42,430 nt of DNA from Pseudomonadota bacterium (GTDB lineage Bacteria > Pseudomonadota > Alphaproteobacteria > Acetobacterales > Acetobacteraceae): the NCBI GenBank assembly GCA_021816925.1, contig JAKAWQ010000031.1, forward strand, positions 1 to 42,430, in the 5' to 3' direction. Below, one piece after another: positions 8,875 to 17,483 of the stretch. The stretch's first letter is position 1. Every line of letters starts with the position of its first letter. The translations under genes were made by a program, and so were the position numbers. The notes below the pieces were generated by a model that was not told the origin of the DNA, ran no database searches, and saw nothing but the letters and a program-made list of their open reading frames with translations.

Positions 8875-9924
8875 ATGCGCGGTGTGGTGTTTACGGGTGG
8901 GCGGGAGCTGGAACTCGCGCAGTTTCCGGATCCGGTGCCGGGCCCTTCGGAAGTGGTCCTGGAGATGAAGGCGTCCGGTATGTGCGGCAGCGATCTCAGG
9001 ATCTATCGCGCGCCCAAGGGCGGTTCGAGCGCAACTCTCGGGCTTGGTGCTGGCGCCGGGCCCGTGATCGCGGGACACGAGCCGTGCGGCGTGGTTGCCG
9101 CGGTCGGGGCCGGGGTGGAGCCGCGTCAGGCGAGGATCGGCGCGCGCGTCATGGTGCACCATTACCGCGGCTGCGGCGTCTGCCCGCATTGCCGCACCGA
9201 TTGGACGCAGATGTGCGATGCAGGGTCAACCGTCTATGGGGTGACGGGCCATGGCGGGCACGCCCCTTTCATGAAGGTTCCAGCCAGCACGCTCGTGCCC
9301 CTGCCCGAGCCTCTCTCTTTTTCGGCCGGGGCGGCGATTTCCTGCGGCACCGGGACGGCCTACGGCGCGCTCCGGCGGATTAATCTCTCCGGCAACGACA
9401 CGATCGCGATCTTCGGCCAGGGGCCGGTCGGGCTGTCCGCAACCCAGCTCGCGCGCGCCATGGGCGCGCGCGTGATCGCGCTCGATCCATCGCCCGAGCG
9501 GCTGGCGCGCGCACGCGATTTCGGTGCTGAAACCGCCCTCGATCCGCGGACGAACGATCCCTCGGCGGCCATCCGCGATCTGACCCGCGGCCGCGGTGCC
9601 GACCTCACGCTCGATACCTCCGGCACCGCCGAAGGGCGAAGCGCCGCGGCGCGCGCGGCGCGCAAGTGGGGTACCGTCTGCTTCGTCGGCGAAGGCGGCA
9701 GCGTTACGATTGAGGTGAGCCCCGAGATGCTGCGCAAGCAGCTTACGCTCGTCGGCTCCTGGACCTTCTCGACCGTCGGGCAGGCCGAGTGCGCGCGCTT
9801 CATCGTTGAGCGGGGCGTCGCGGTCGATGACCTTTTTACCGACCGTTGGTCGCTCGAACAGGCGGCGGAAGCCTACAGCTTGTTCGACACGCAGACGACC
9901 GGGAAGGGCGTGTTCCTCATGTAG
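8875..9924 (+). CDS. zinc-dependent alcohol dehydrogenase (sorbitol/threonine dehydrogenase type)
   Basis: A 349-residue medium-chain dehydrogenase that should oxidise an alcohol or polyol with NAD(P)+. Catalytic zinc ligands are visible as C37 (GMCGSD) and H68-E69 (GHEP). The structural zinc site has four cysteines at 100, 103, 106 and 114. The cofactor domain has the glycine motif GQGPVG followed by a beta strand ending in ALD, and the aspartate favours NAD. A near-perfect Shine-Dalgarno (AGGAGGGAGG, 8861-8870) precedes the ATG, suggesting strong translation. It sits between holC and ndk. The substrate cannot be assigned; iditol, threonine or a glycerol-type alcohol are possible. Confidence 0.88.
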   Translation: MRGVVFTGGRELELAQFPDPVPGPSEVVLEMKASGMCGSDLRIYRAPKGGSSATLGLGAGAGPVIAGHEPCGVVAAVGAGVEPRQARIGARVMVHHYRGCGVCPHCRTDWTQMCDAGSTVYGVTGHGGHAPFMKVPASTLVPLPEPLSFSAGAAISCGTGTAYGALRRINLSGNDTIAIFGQGPVGLSATQLARAMGARVIALDPSPERLARARDFGAETALDPRTNDPSAAIRDLTRGRGADLTLDTSGTAEGRSAAARAARKWGTVCFVGEGGSVTIEVSPEMLRKQLTLVGSWTFSTVGQAECARFIVERGVAVDDLFTDRWSLEQAAEAYSLFDTQTTGKGVFLM

Positions 9925-10005
9925 GACAGGGCTTGCCCGGGCCTGGGAACCCGTCTAAAGCCGCCCGCCGATCATCGCAATCCATGACATTTCCCGGAAC
10001 CCGAC

Positions 10006-10428
10006 ATGGCGCCGAGCCGCACTCTTTCCATCATCAAGCCCGACGCCACCCGGCGCAATCTCACCGGCGCGATCAATGCCGTGCTCGAGGAATCCGGGTT
10101 GCGCATCGTCGCGCAGAAGCGGCTTCGCCTCACCCGTGAGCAGGCAGAAGTCTTCTATGCGGTTCACCGCGCCCGCCCCTTTTTCAAAGACCTTGTCGCC
10201 TTCATGACTTCCGGCCCAGTGGTGGTGCAGGTGCTGGAGGGGGAGGATGCGGTCGAGCGCAATCGCGCCATTATGGGCGCGACCGATCCCGCCAAGGCAG
10301 CGCCCGAGACCATCCGCGCGCGCTTCGCCGAGAGCATCGAGGCGAATTCCGTGCATGGCTCGGATTCGCCGGAGAACGCGGCCAGCGAGATCTCCTTCTT
10401 TTTCACTCCGGCCGAAATCGTAGGATAA
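10006..10428 (+). CDS. ndk: nucleoside diphosphate kinase
   Basis: Ndk (140 aa) balances nucleoside triphosphate pools by transferring the gamma-phosphate of ATP through a phosphohistidine. The family core is complete: [12 protein letters not shown] at the start and the active-site H117 in [12 protein letters not shown]. The length is standard for bacteria. The ATG at 10006 gives the conserved N-terminus. It is 81 bases downstream of the alcohol dehydrogenase and 34 upstream of the SHMT-like gene, all on the same strand. Confidence 0.96.
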   Translation: MAPSRTLSIIKPDATRRNLTGAINAVLEESGLRIVAQKRLRLTREQAEVFYAVHRARPFFKDLVAFMTSGPVVVQVLEGEDAVERNRAIMGATDPAKAAPETIRARFAESIEANSVHGSDSPENAASEISFFFTPAEIVG

Positions 10429-10462
10429 GCGTGCCCGACGGCGGGCGTCCGGGGAGGCACGC

Positions 10463-11785
10463 ATGATAAAGCTCGGCGCGAGATCCTGGATACCGGAGGC
10501 CTCCGAGCGGCTCATCAGCTCCGTCGCCGCCGACGTTGCCGCCGCCCGGCCGGAGATGACGGCCGAGAGGTTGGCCCTGCTCATCGCCGAGAACCGGGCG
10601 ATCCACGAGCGCACCTGCATCAATTTGAACCCGGCGACCAACGTCATGAACCCGGCTGCGGAGGCGGTTCTGGCACAGGGTCTCGGCCCTCGGGCTTCGC
10701 TCGGCTATCCTGGCGACAAGTACGAAATGGGGCTGGAGGCGATCGAGAAGATCGAGATCATCGCCGCCGAACTCGCCGCCGAGACGTTTGGCGCACCGTT
10801 CGTCGAGATTCGCGTTCCCTCGGGTTCGATCGCCAACCTCTTCGTCTTTATGGCCACCGCCCGGGCCGGCGAGACCATCATAGCCCCGCCGCCCGAAATC
10901 GGCGGGCACGTGACGCACCATCTCGCTGGCGCGGCGGGATGCTACGGTGTCCTCACTCACCCGGCACCGGTCGACGCAGGGGCCTATACCGTCGACGTCG
11001 CGGCCTTGCGTGCCGATGCGCTGCGCTTCCGACCGAAGCTCATCACGATCGGGGGCAGCCTCAATCTCTTCCCGCACCCGGTGCGCGAGATCCGCACGAT
11101 TGCCGAGGAGATCGGTGCCTGGGTGCTCTTCGACGCAGCGCACCTTTCCGGCATGATCGCCGGACACGCCTGGCAGCAGCCGCTCGAGGAGGGTGCGCAC
11201 GTCATGACGATGAGCACCTACAAGTCGCTCGGCGGCCCGCCCTCGGGCCTGATCGTAACGAACGAGCCCGAGCTTGCCAGGCGCATCGAGGCCATCGCCT
11301 ATCCCGGCCTCACCGCCAACTTCGATGTGGCAAAGGCGGCCTCCCTCGCGATCACGCTCATCGACTGGAAGCGGCACGGCCGCACCTATGCGGCTGCAAT
11401 GGCCACAACGGCGAAGGCGCTCGCCGATGCGCTGATCGCGCGCGGCGTCCCGGTCTTTGCGGCCGAGCGCGGCGCGACCCGCTCGCACCAGCTCGCGATC
11501 GAGGCTGCGTCCTTCGGCGGGGGTCAGGCTGCCGCGAAACTCTTGCGGCGGGCGAACATCCTTGCCTCGGGAATCGGCCTGCCGATCGCGCTCGTGGCCG
11601 GCGATCTGAACGGTCTCCGGCTCGGCACGCCGGAGATCGTACGCTGGGGCATGGGTCCCGCGGATATGCCCGAGCTTGCCGGTTTCATTGCCCGCGCGCT
11701 GCAGAATCCCGAGAGGGCGAGCGCAATCGGGCGCGAAGTTCCGGCCTTCCGCCAGCGCTTCAGGACACTCCGCTTCATCGACTGA
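10463..11785 (+). CDS. divergent serine hydroxymethyltransferase-family PLP enzyme
   Basis: A 440-residue fold-type I PLP enzyme related to GlyA but not orthodox SHMT. Recognisable family marks are GYPGDKYEMG (residues ~86-95; GlyA has a GYPG..Y..G motif), PSGSIANLFVF (GlyA: GSQAN), GGHVTHH, the PLP-aspartate strand VLFDAAHLSGMIAG and the Schiff-base lysine K254 in MSTYKSLGGPPSG, where GlyA has TTTHKTLRGPRGG. The His to Tyr change before the lysine and the altered folate-side segments suggest another aldol-type amino acid substrate or loss of tetrahydrofolate use. GGGGAGG at 10451-10457 supports the ATG. It is downstream of ndk and probably in that operon. The reaction is unknown. Confidence 0.8.
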   Translation: MIKLGARSWIPEASERLISSVAADVAAARPEMTAERLALLIAENRAIHERTCINLNPATNVMNPAAEAVLAQGLGPRASLGYPGDKYEMGLEAIEKIEIIAAELAAETFGAPFVEIRVPSGSIANLFVFMATARAGETIIAPPPEIGGHVTHHLAGAAGCYGVLTHPAPVDAGAYTVDVAALRADALRFRPKLITIGGSLNLFPHPVREIRTIAEEIGAWVLFDAAHLSGMIAGHAWQQPLEEGAHVMTMSTYKSLGGPPSGLIVTNEPELARRIEAIAYPGLTANFDVAKAASLAITLIDWKRHGRTYAAAMATTAKALADALIARGVPVFAAERGATRSHQLAIEAASFGGGQAAAKLLRRANILASGIGLPIALVAGDLNGLRLGTPEIVRWGMGPADMPELAGFIARALQNPERASAIGREVPAFRQRFRTLRFID

Positions 11786-12300
11786 CCCTCGGGCTTCGGC
11801 TGCTTCGTTCAACGGCCGGTGGCGGGGAGGGCCGGAGCGGGCTCGGAGAGGGGTCGCGATGGCTCGCACTGGACCACCCGGTGATGATCGCTGTCCTCGC
11901 CGGATTCCCAAAAGATCGATGATCGGATTTCGTCCCCCTTGGGGCAACGATTCGGGCCGGAGGGGCCGGATGGGCGCAGTCCCGAACGATGGCTCGAATG
12001 ACCACAGGACGGCCCGGCTTCGGGCACCGGACGGGCAGAGCAAGGACGAGGCGCTGAGGGAACGCGAAGCCGACAGCCGGAGCGTGGCGGTGGCACGATC
12101 GTGCGCTTCCGGTACATTCATTGCGGCCTTGCTGCCGGGGCGGTGCATCACCGGGAACGATACCGAAGGCAACTGCGGGCCGTGCGCGACCGCATGACAG
12201 AGGACGGACATCCGGTCCGCCCGTTTGCCTCGCGTTAACCTGGGGGTCGCAACGGTGCGCCTTTCCGACCGCGGATCGTGCAAGGCGGCGAACGGAACAG
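11786..12300. other. 515-base stretch without a convincing gene
   Basis: Open frames exist on both strands, but none resembles a known family or has a convincing start. The best candidates are a 45-codon plus-strand frame from the GTG at 12101 to the TAA at 12236-12238, and a minus-strand frame covering 11809-12117. Neither has a good ribosome-binding site. No tRNA, strong hairpin with T-run, or repeat was seen. It probably holds the promoter of the HD-domain gene that follows. Confidence 0.4.
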
Positions 12301-13695
12301 GTGCTCGAGATTGCAACGGCGGGGGCAGCGGAGCGCCCGCGCGACACGTCCCTCCGTCTCAGGCTCTCGGAATTGATCGGCGCGCTCAGCTTCGCGCTCA
12401 ACCTGACCGAAGGGCATCCCGCGGGTCACTGCTTGCGCTGCTGCTGGATCGGCATGCAGATCGGCCGGCGGCTCGGGCTCCGCCCGGATCGTCTCGTCGA
12501 TCTCTACTACACGATCCTTCTCAAGGATGCCGGCTGCAGCAGCAACGCCGAGCGGCTCTGGCAGCTCTATGGCAGCGACGAACGCACGATCAAACACGGC
12601 TTCAAATCCGTCGACCAGCAGAGCCGCGCGCAGGTCATTCGGTTTCTGTTGCGCCATGCCGGCGTCGGCGAGGGGCTCGGCCGGCGTGCTCGAGGCCTTC
12701 TGCACATCGCGAGCAACGCCCACGCACTGGCGCACGAACTCGTGCAAACGCGCTGCGAGCGCGGCACCGGCATCGCAACCCGGATCGGCTTCGGCGAACG
12801 CGTCGCGCGCGGCATCTACGCGCTCGACGAGCACTGGATCGGCCAAGGGCGGCCGGACGGACTCGCCGGTGGGCGATTCCGCTCGAAGCGCGGATTGCCT
12901 TGCTGGCCCAGGTCATCGACGTATTCCACGCCGCGGGCGGGCCGGCGGCTGCGCTGCGCGAAATCAGCCTGCGCGGCGGCAACTGGTTCGACCCATCGCT
13001 CGTCGCTCTCTTTCACGATATCGCACGCAGCGGCCGCCTCTGGGAGGGTTTGGCCGCGGAAGGGCTCGAGGCGCGTGCCGCCGCGCTTGAGCCGGTCACG
13101 GTCCTCATTCTACTCAACGAGACGCGGCTCGATGAGATCGCCGGCGCCTTCACCGATATCGTTGATGCCAAGAGCAGTTTCACGGCGACCCACAGCCGTC
13201 GTGTCGCGGCCGTCACCACGGCAATCGCGACTCGCCTCGGCCTCCCCGAAGAGCGCCGCCGCTGCCTGCATCGCGCCGCGCTGCTGCACGATCTCGGAAA
13301 ACTCGGCGTGAGCAACGCGATTCTCGACAAACCCGGGCGTCTCGATCAGACAGAATGGACGGCCGTCCGTCACCATCCCGCGCTTTCGGAGGACATTCTC
13401 GCCCGCCTCGGCGTATCCCGCGAGCTTGCCCCTGCCGCCGGCGCGCACCACGAGTGGCTGGACGGCAAGGGCTATCCGAGTGGCCTCGCCGGCGACGCGA
13501 TCCCCCTTCGAGGTGCGCATCATCACCGTCGCCGACATCTTCGATGCGATCACCGCCAGGCGCCCGTACCACGATGCCGTGCGAGTACCGGAGGCGCCGG
13601 CAATGATGGAGCGCGATTGCGCCACGGCGGTAGACGAACGGTGCTTTTCCGCGCTCCGCTGGTCCGTCTCGAAGGCCACCGTGCCCGTTCCGTAG
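12301..13695 (+). pseudogene. tandem HD-domain (HD-GYP-like) phosphohydrolase, two frameshifts
   Basis: With frames joined, this is a protein of about 465 residues with two HD-type modules. The first is degenerate: LTEGHPAGHCLR and LLKDAGCSSNA stand where HD-GYP proteins have their metal-binding HD. The second is well preserved: THSRRVAAVT, LLHDLGKLGVSNAIL, then HHEWLDGKGYPSGLAGDAIPL and VRIITVADIFDAIT. Such proteins hydrolyse cyclic-di-GMP or related nucleotides, or serve as sensors. A base is missing near 12870-12873 (after GRPDGLAGG) and an extra T lies near 13507 (after GDAIPL); conserved sequence resumes in the new frame each time. The GTG at 12301 is a tentative start. The stop is TAG at 13693-13695. 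Inactive as written. Confidence 0.72.
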
Positions 13696-13754
13696 GAGGG
13701 TAGGTTGCCTGCGGCCGCGGCCCTTGGCAGCATGGTCGGGAAAACGGAGCAAGC

Positions 13755-14282
13755 ATGTCCGACCTTGAGCAGGCCGCCTGGCCCGACGCCGTCTTTGCCG
13801 TGCTGCAGGCCGCGGAGATCCGTCAGGTAGGCTATGTGCCGGACGCCGGTCATGCACGTCTGATCGCGCGCGCGCACGCCGACCCCGCCATGCGGGCGGT
13901 GGTGCTGACGACCGAGGAGGAAGGCGTGGCGCTCGCCGCTGGCGCCTGGCTCGGCGGAGAGCGCGCGGTGCTGCTGATGCAGTCCTCCGGTGTTGGCAAC
14001 TGCATCAACATGCTTTCGCTGATCGCCAATTGCCGGATGCCATTCCTGACATTGATCACGATGCGCGGCGAGTGGGGTGAGTTCAATCCCTGGCAGGTGC
14101 CGATGGGCTTGGCGACGCCGACGGTCCTCGGTGCGATGGGCGTGCACGTGCTGCGTGCCGAGCAACATGCCGAGGCGGCGGAGACGGTGCGTGCGGCGGC
14201 CGCGCTTGCCTTCGACAGCAGCGTCCCGGTTGCGGTGCTCTTGTCACAGCGCATGATCGGTGCGAAGGAGTTCCGGAAGTAG
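13755..14282 (+). CDS. ThDP-binding alpha subunit, sulfopyruvate/phosphonopyruvate decarboxylase type
   Basis: A 175-residue protein corresponding to the pyrimidine-binding half of two-subunit ThDP decarboxylases such as ComD. Visible marks are VGYVPDAGHARL, the glutamate-bearing TTEEEGVALAAGAWLGG (the Glu activates the cofactor in this family), and LLMQSSGVGNCINML followed by ITMRGEWGEFNPWQ. GGAG lies just before the ATG. Its partner half (beta, 15579-16157) is encoded on the same strand but about 1.3 kb away, separated by an inverted dehydrogenase gene; normally the two are adjacent. The 2-oxo acid substrate could be sulfopyruvate, phosphonopyruvate or another acid. Intact. Confidence 0.8.
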   Translation: MSDLEQAAWPDAVFAVLQAAEIRQVGYVPDAGHARLIARAHADPAMRAVVLTTEEEGVALAAGAWLGGERAVLLMQSSGVGNCINMLSLIANCRMPFLTLITMRGEWGEFNPWQVPMGLATPTVLGAMGVHVLRAEQHAEAAETVRAAAALAFDSSVPVAVLLSQRMIGAKEFRK

Positions 14283-14312
14283 GGCCGGTGAACAGGAACG
14301 GTGCGCGCCGGC

Positions 14313-15453
14313 TCAGCTTCTGTTCGTCACCACCACCTTGATCGCGCCGTCGATCCGCTCGCGCGCATGGCGGATCGCCTTCGGCAGCTCGCGCATCGGG
14401 AACGTGTGAGTGTGGATCAGGCTCGCTTCGAAGCGGCGCTGGCGCATCAGTGCCATGGCGCGGTGCGTGGCGCTCTGCCCCTCGCCGCGGATGCCATAGA
14501 CGTAGACGTTGTTGCGCACGATGTGCGCAACATCGACGAGCACCTTGTCGTGCAGGAAGGCGGCGAGGCAGATTTTTCCCACACGCTTGACCATGCGCCT
14601 GCACTGATCGAGCGTGTCCGGCGCGCCCGAGCATTCGAGCGCGAGATCGCCGCCTCTGCCTTCGGTCAGGCGGAGCACGGCGTCGACGGGATTCACCTCG
14701 CGGACATTGACGAGAAAATCCGCGCCGAGCTTCCGCCCGAGTGCCAGCCGCTCGGCGCGCGTGCCGGTAAGGATGACCGGCTCGGTACCGAGCGCCTTGG
14801 CCACGCCGACACCGAGCAGCCCGATCGGACCGCGTCCGCACACCACCCACTGCCTCGCCCGCGATCAGCCCGCCCAGGACGTCGAGACCGTACATCGCCG
14901 TGTCGGCGGTCACCACGAGGGTTGCCTCCGCGTCCGACATCTCGTCGGGCACGCGCACCAGCGTATTGATGTGGTTGAGGGCGTAGCCGGCAAAACCGCC
15001 GTCGGTCGTGAAGCCATTGGCACGGTGGCCCTTCTCCGGCCGGCCATAATTGAGGCAAGAGGTGTACATGCCCTGCCGGCAGCGCTCGCAGCGCCCGCAG
15101 CCGGCGTGGATCTCGACACTCACGCGCTCGCCCACGCGGAACTCGTCCACCGACGGGCCAAGTTTCACGACGGTCCCCATGTATTCGTGGCCGAAGGTGA
15201 AGTTGCGGTTGAAGGGGAGGCTGCCCTCGACCACGGCCGGGAGCCCAAGCGCCAGCACCGCGAGGTCGGTCGCGCAGATCGCCGCGGCGTCGATGCGCAC
15301 AAGCGCCTCCGCCGGGCCCGGCTCCGGCGCAATCTTCTCGACGAGGCGCAATTCGCCCGGTGCGCCAAGCACCCAGGCCTGCATCATCGCCGGTACGACG
15401 AAAGCCCCGGGGAACGCCCCCGGCAGCGCCGTCGCGTCGTGGCTGATATCCAT
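14313..15453 (-). pseudogene. zinc-dependent alcohol dehydrogenase, frameshifted
   Basis: A medium-chain zinc dehydrogenase of about 380 residues once the frame is restored. The first part has the catalytic-zinc cysteine in AAICATDLAVL, the GHEYMG histidine and the structural site CGRCERCRQGMYTSC. After AGEAV the frame breaks; an extra base in the CCC at 14846-14848 accounts for it, and the cofactor domain (VVCGRGPIGLLGVGVAKALG) continues to TNRS and a TGA at 14313-14315. The ATG at 15453 has a GGGGAAGGGG stretch upstream. The gene is on the opposite strand between the two halves of a ThDP decarboxylase. It may be a real pseudogene or a base error. Confidence 0.78.
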
Positions 15454-15578
15454 CGCCTGCCCCTTCCCCGCCACGCGCGGCGCGCGGCTTGAGAGCGACG
15501 CGGGCACGCGGCATGATCGTAGAGCGCGACCGCGGCGGAACAAGGCCTCGCCGAACGCGCGCGTGGGAAGCCGAACCG

Positions 15579-16157
15579 ATGCCTGAACCCTTGCTGGAGC
15601 GCCGTGCGGTGGTCGCGGCGCTGCTCCGCGATCCCGGCGATCTGCTGGTCGTTACAGGTCTCGGCTCGACCACATACGACGCCGGCGCGGCGGGCGACCG
15701 CCCCCTCACCTTCTACCTCTGGGGCGCGATGGGGGCGGCGGCGATGATCGGGCTCGGGCTTGCGTTCGCGCGACCAGCCCGGCGCGTGCTCGTCCTGACC
15801 GGGGATGGCGAGATGCTGATGGGGCTTGGCGCGCTTGCCACGATCGCAGCCGCTGCGCCGCGCAATCTTTCCGTGGTCGTGCTCGACAACGGCCGCTATG
15901 GCGAGACGGGGGCGCAGCAGAGCCACACCGCGCTTGGCACCGATCTGGCAGCCGCGGCTGCCGCCTGCGGATGGCGCGCCACCGCCACGATTGCTGCCCT
16001 CGCCGAACTCGAACCTCTCCGGCGCCGGCTGCGCGCCGAGCCGCTGTTCGCGGTGGTCAGGATCGCCGCCACCGAGGCGGAGCGGTTCCTGCCTCCGCGC
16101 GACGGCGCCTTTCTCCAGCACCGTTTCCGTGCCGCCCTCGGGCTCAGCGTCGGCTGA
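15579..16157 (+). CDS. ThDP-binding beta subunit, sulfopyruvate/phosphonopyruvate decarboxylase type
   Basis: A 192-residue protein matching the diphosphate-binding half of two-subunit ThDP decarboxylases such as ComE. The ThDP/Mg motif begins at GDGEMLMGLGALATIAA and closes at the asparagine of LDNGRYGETG, the spacing expected for the GDG-N signature. The N-terminal VVTGLGSTTYDAG and YLWGAMGAA regions also fit the family. GGAAG precedes the ATG at 15579. It should pair with the product of 13755-14282 into one active enzyme, in spite of the inverted gene between them. The substrate is unassigned; a sulfo- or phosphono-2-oxo acid is the family guess. Confidence 0.82.
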   Translation: MPEPLLERRAVVAALLRDPGDLLVVTGLGSTTYDAGAAGDRPLTFYLWGAMGAAAMIGLGLAFARPARRVLVLTGDGEMLMGLGALATIAAAAPRNLSVVVLDNGRYGETGAQQSHTALGTDLAAAAAACGWRATATIAALAELEPLRRRLRAEPLFAVVRIAATEAERFLPPRDGAFLQHRFRAALGLSVG

Positions 16158-16328
16158 CGCTCCGGACGGTCACACTGCGTTGCAAAAACACTGTGGCGTC
16201 CTTTTATGGATTTCCGGACAATGCTCAGCCTTTAAGATAGGCCGGTGGAGCGCACCGCAAAGGCGCGCAGGTGGGAGCGATTTGATGCCGGTGTCCCCGG
16301 GGAAGCGCGGCGGCCGGGGGGCTCCGCG

Positions 16329-17450
16329 GTGAAGCGCGGCTGGGGAGGCCTGTTCGGCGGGCTTGGCCTTGTTGCGGTGCTGGGTGGTGTGGCCCTGGTG
16401 GCGCTGAGCCCAGCCAAGCCGGCTGAGCGGCCGCCGAGGCCTTCCGTGCCGGTGACCGTCACGCGCGTCACCCGCCGGGACGTCCCGATCTACCTCACCG
16501 GTCTTGGCCAAGTGCAGGCGCTCAAGACCGTGGTCGTGAAGGCGGAGGTAAGCGGCATCCTGGAGGCGACCCCGTTCAAGGAAGGGGACGAGGTCAAGGC
16601 TGGAACCGTGCTCGCCCTGATCGACCCGCGTCCCTACCAGGCGGTGCTGGACCAGACGATCGCCAAACAGGCGGAGGACGAGGCGCAACTTTCCAATGCA
16701 CGTGCCGATCTTGCCCGTTACAGCGCGCTCGTCAGCAAGCATTTCGCCTCCCGCCAGCAGCTCGATACCCAGCGCGCGACCGTCGCCACGGACCGGGCCG
16801 CGCTGCAGGCCGACGCGGCGACCATCGAGGCCGCGCGCCTAAACCTGGAGTTCACCCGCATCACGGCGCCGATCGACGGGCGCCTAGGCCTGCGCCAAGT
16901 GGATCCCGGCAATCTAATCCAGGCGAATTCGCCGACCGGCATCGTCACCATTACCCAGATGAAACCGATCGGCGTTATCTTCACGCTCCCCCAGCATGAC
17001 CTCACGTCCGTGCGCGCAGCCGCGGCAAAGGGGCCGCTTCCGGTGCTCGCCGTGTCGGAGAGCGGCAGCGCGGTGCTGGATCACGGAACGCTCCGTACGA
17101 TCGACAACACGATCGATCCTGCGACCGGCACGATTCGGTTGAAGGCGATCTTCCGCAATCCCACGGAGGTGCTCTGGCCCGGCGCCTTCGTGAACGCGAA
17201 AGTCCTGCTCACCACGCTTCGCAATGTGCTGACGCTGCCGGCACGCGCCGTGCAGCACGGTCCGGAAGGGCTCTATGTCTATGTTGTCCGCCCCGACCGG
17301 ACCGTCCTGCGCGAGGCGGTCAAGCAGGTTGCGGAGCAGGGCGATATCGCGGTGATCGCGGGCGGTCCGGCAGAGGGGACCAAAGTGGTGCTTGCCGGCC
17401 AGTCGCGGCTGCAGAATGGCACGCGCGTTGCTGTCAGCGCGGGAAGCTGA
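16329..17450 (+). CDS. RND efflux pump periplasmic adaptor (MdtA type)
   Basis: A membrane fusion protein of about 373 residues that links an inner-membrane RND pump to an outer-membrane channel. It has an N-terminal membrane anchor (GLFGGLGLVAVLGGVALVA), then the first half of the lipoyl domain (VVVKAEVSGILEATPFKEGDEVKAG). A helical hairpin from about 95 to 160 is followed by the second lipoyl half (TRITAPIDGRLGLRQVDPGNLI), a beta barrel and a membrane-proximal domain. The frame is open to a GTG at 16245, but the GTG at 16329 has a G-rich stretch before it and places the anchor at the N-terminus. It precedes the permease by 33 bases. No local regulator gene was found. Confidence 0.9.
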   Translation: MKRGWGGLFGGLGLVAVLGGVALVALSPAKPAERPPRPSVPVTVTRVTRRDVPIYLTGLGQVQALKTVVVKAEVSGILEATPFKEGDEVKAGTVLALIDPRPYQAVLDQTIAKQAEDEAQLSNARADLARYSALVSKHFASRQQLDTQRATVATDRAALQADAATIEAARLNLEFTRITAPIDGRLGLRQVDPGNLIQANSPTGIVTITQMKPIGVIFTLPQHDLTSVRAAAAKGPLPVLAVSESGSAVLDHGTLRTIDNTIDPATGTIRLKAIFRNPTEVLWPGAFVNAKVLLTTLRNVLTLPARAVQHGPEGLYVYVVRPDRTVLREAVKQVAEQGDIAVIAGGPAEGTKVVLAGQSRLQNGTRVAVSAGS

Positions 17451-17483
17451 TCGGGGCATGAAGCGAAACGCGAGAGGCGGCGC

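Noticed and set aside
12101-12238. 45-codon plus-strand frame starting GTG in the gap before the HD gene
   Set aside because: No Shine-Dalgarno, no homology that I can recall, and a rival frame in the same bases.
10403-12316. 637-codon minus-strand open frame opposite the SHMT-like gene
   Set aside because: Composition is Arg/Gly/Ala/Asp-rich without motifs, while the plus strand encodes a recognisable PLP enzyme.
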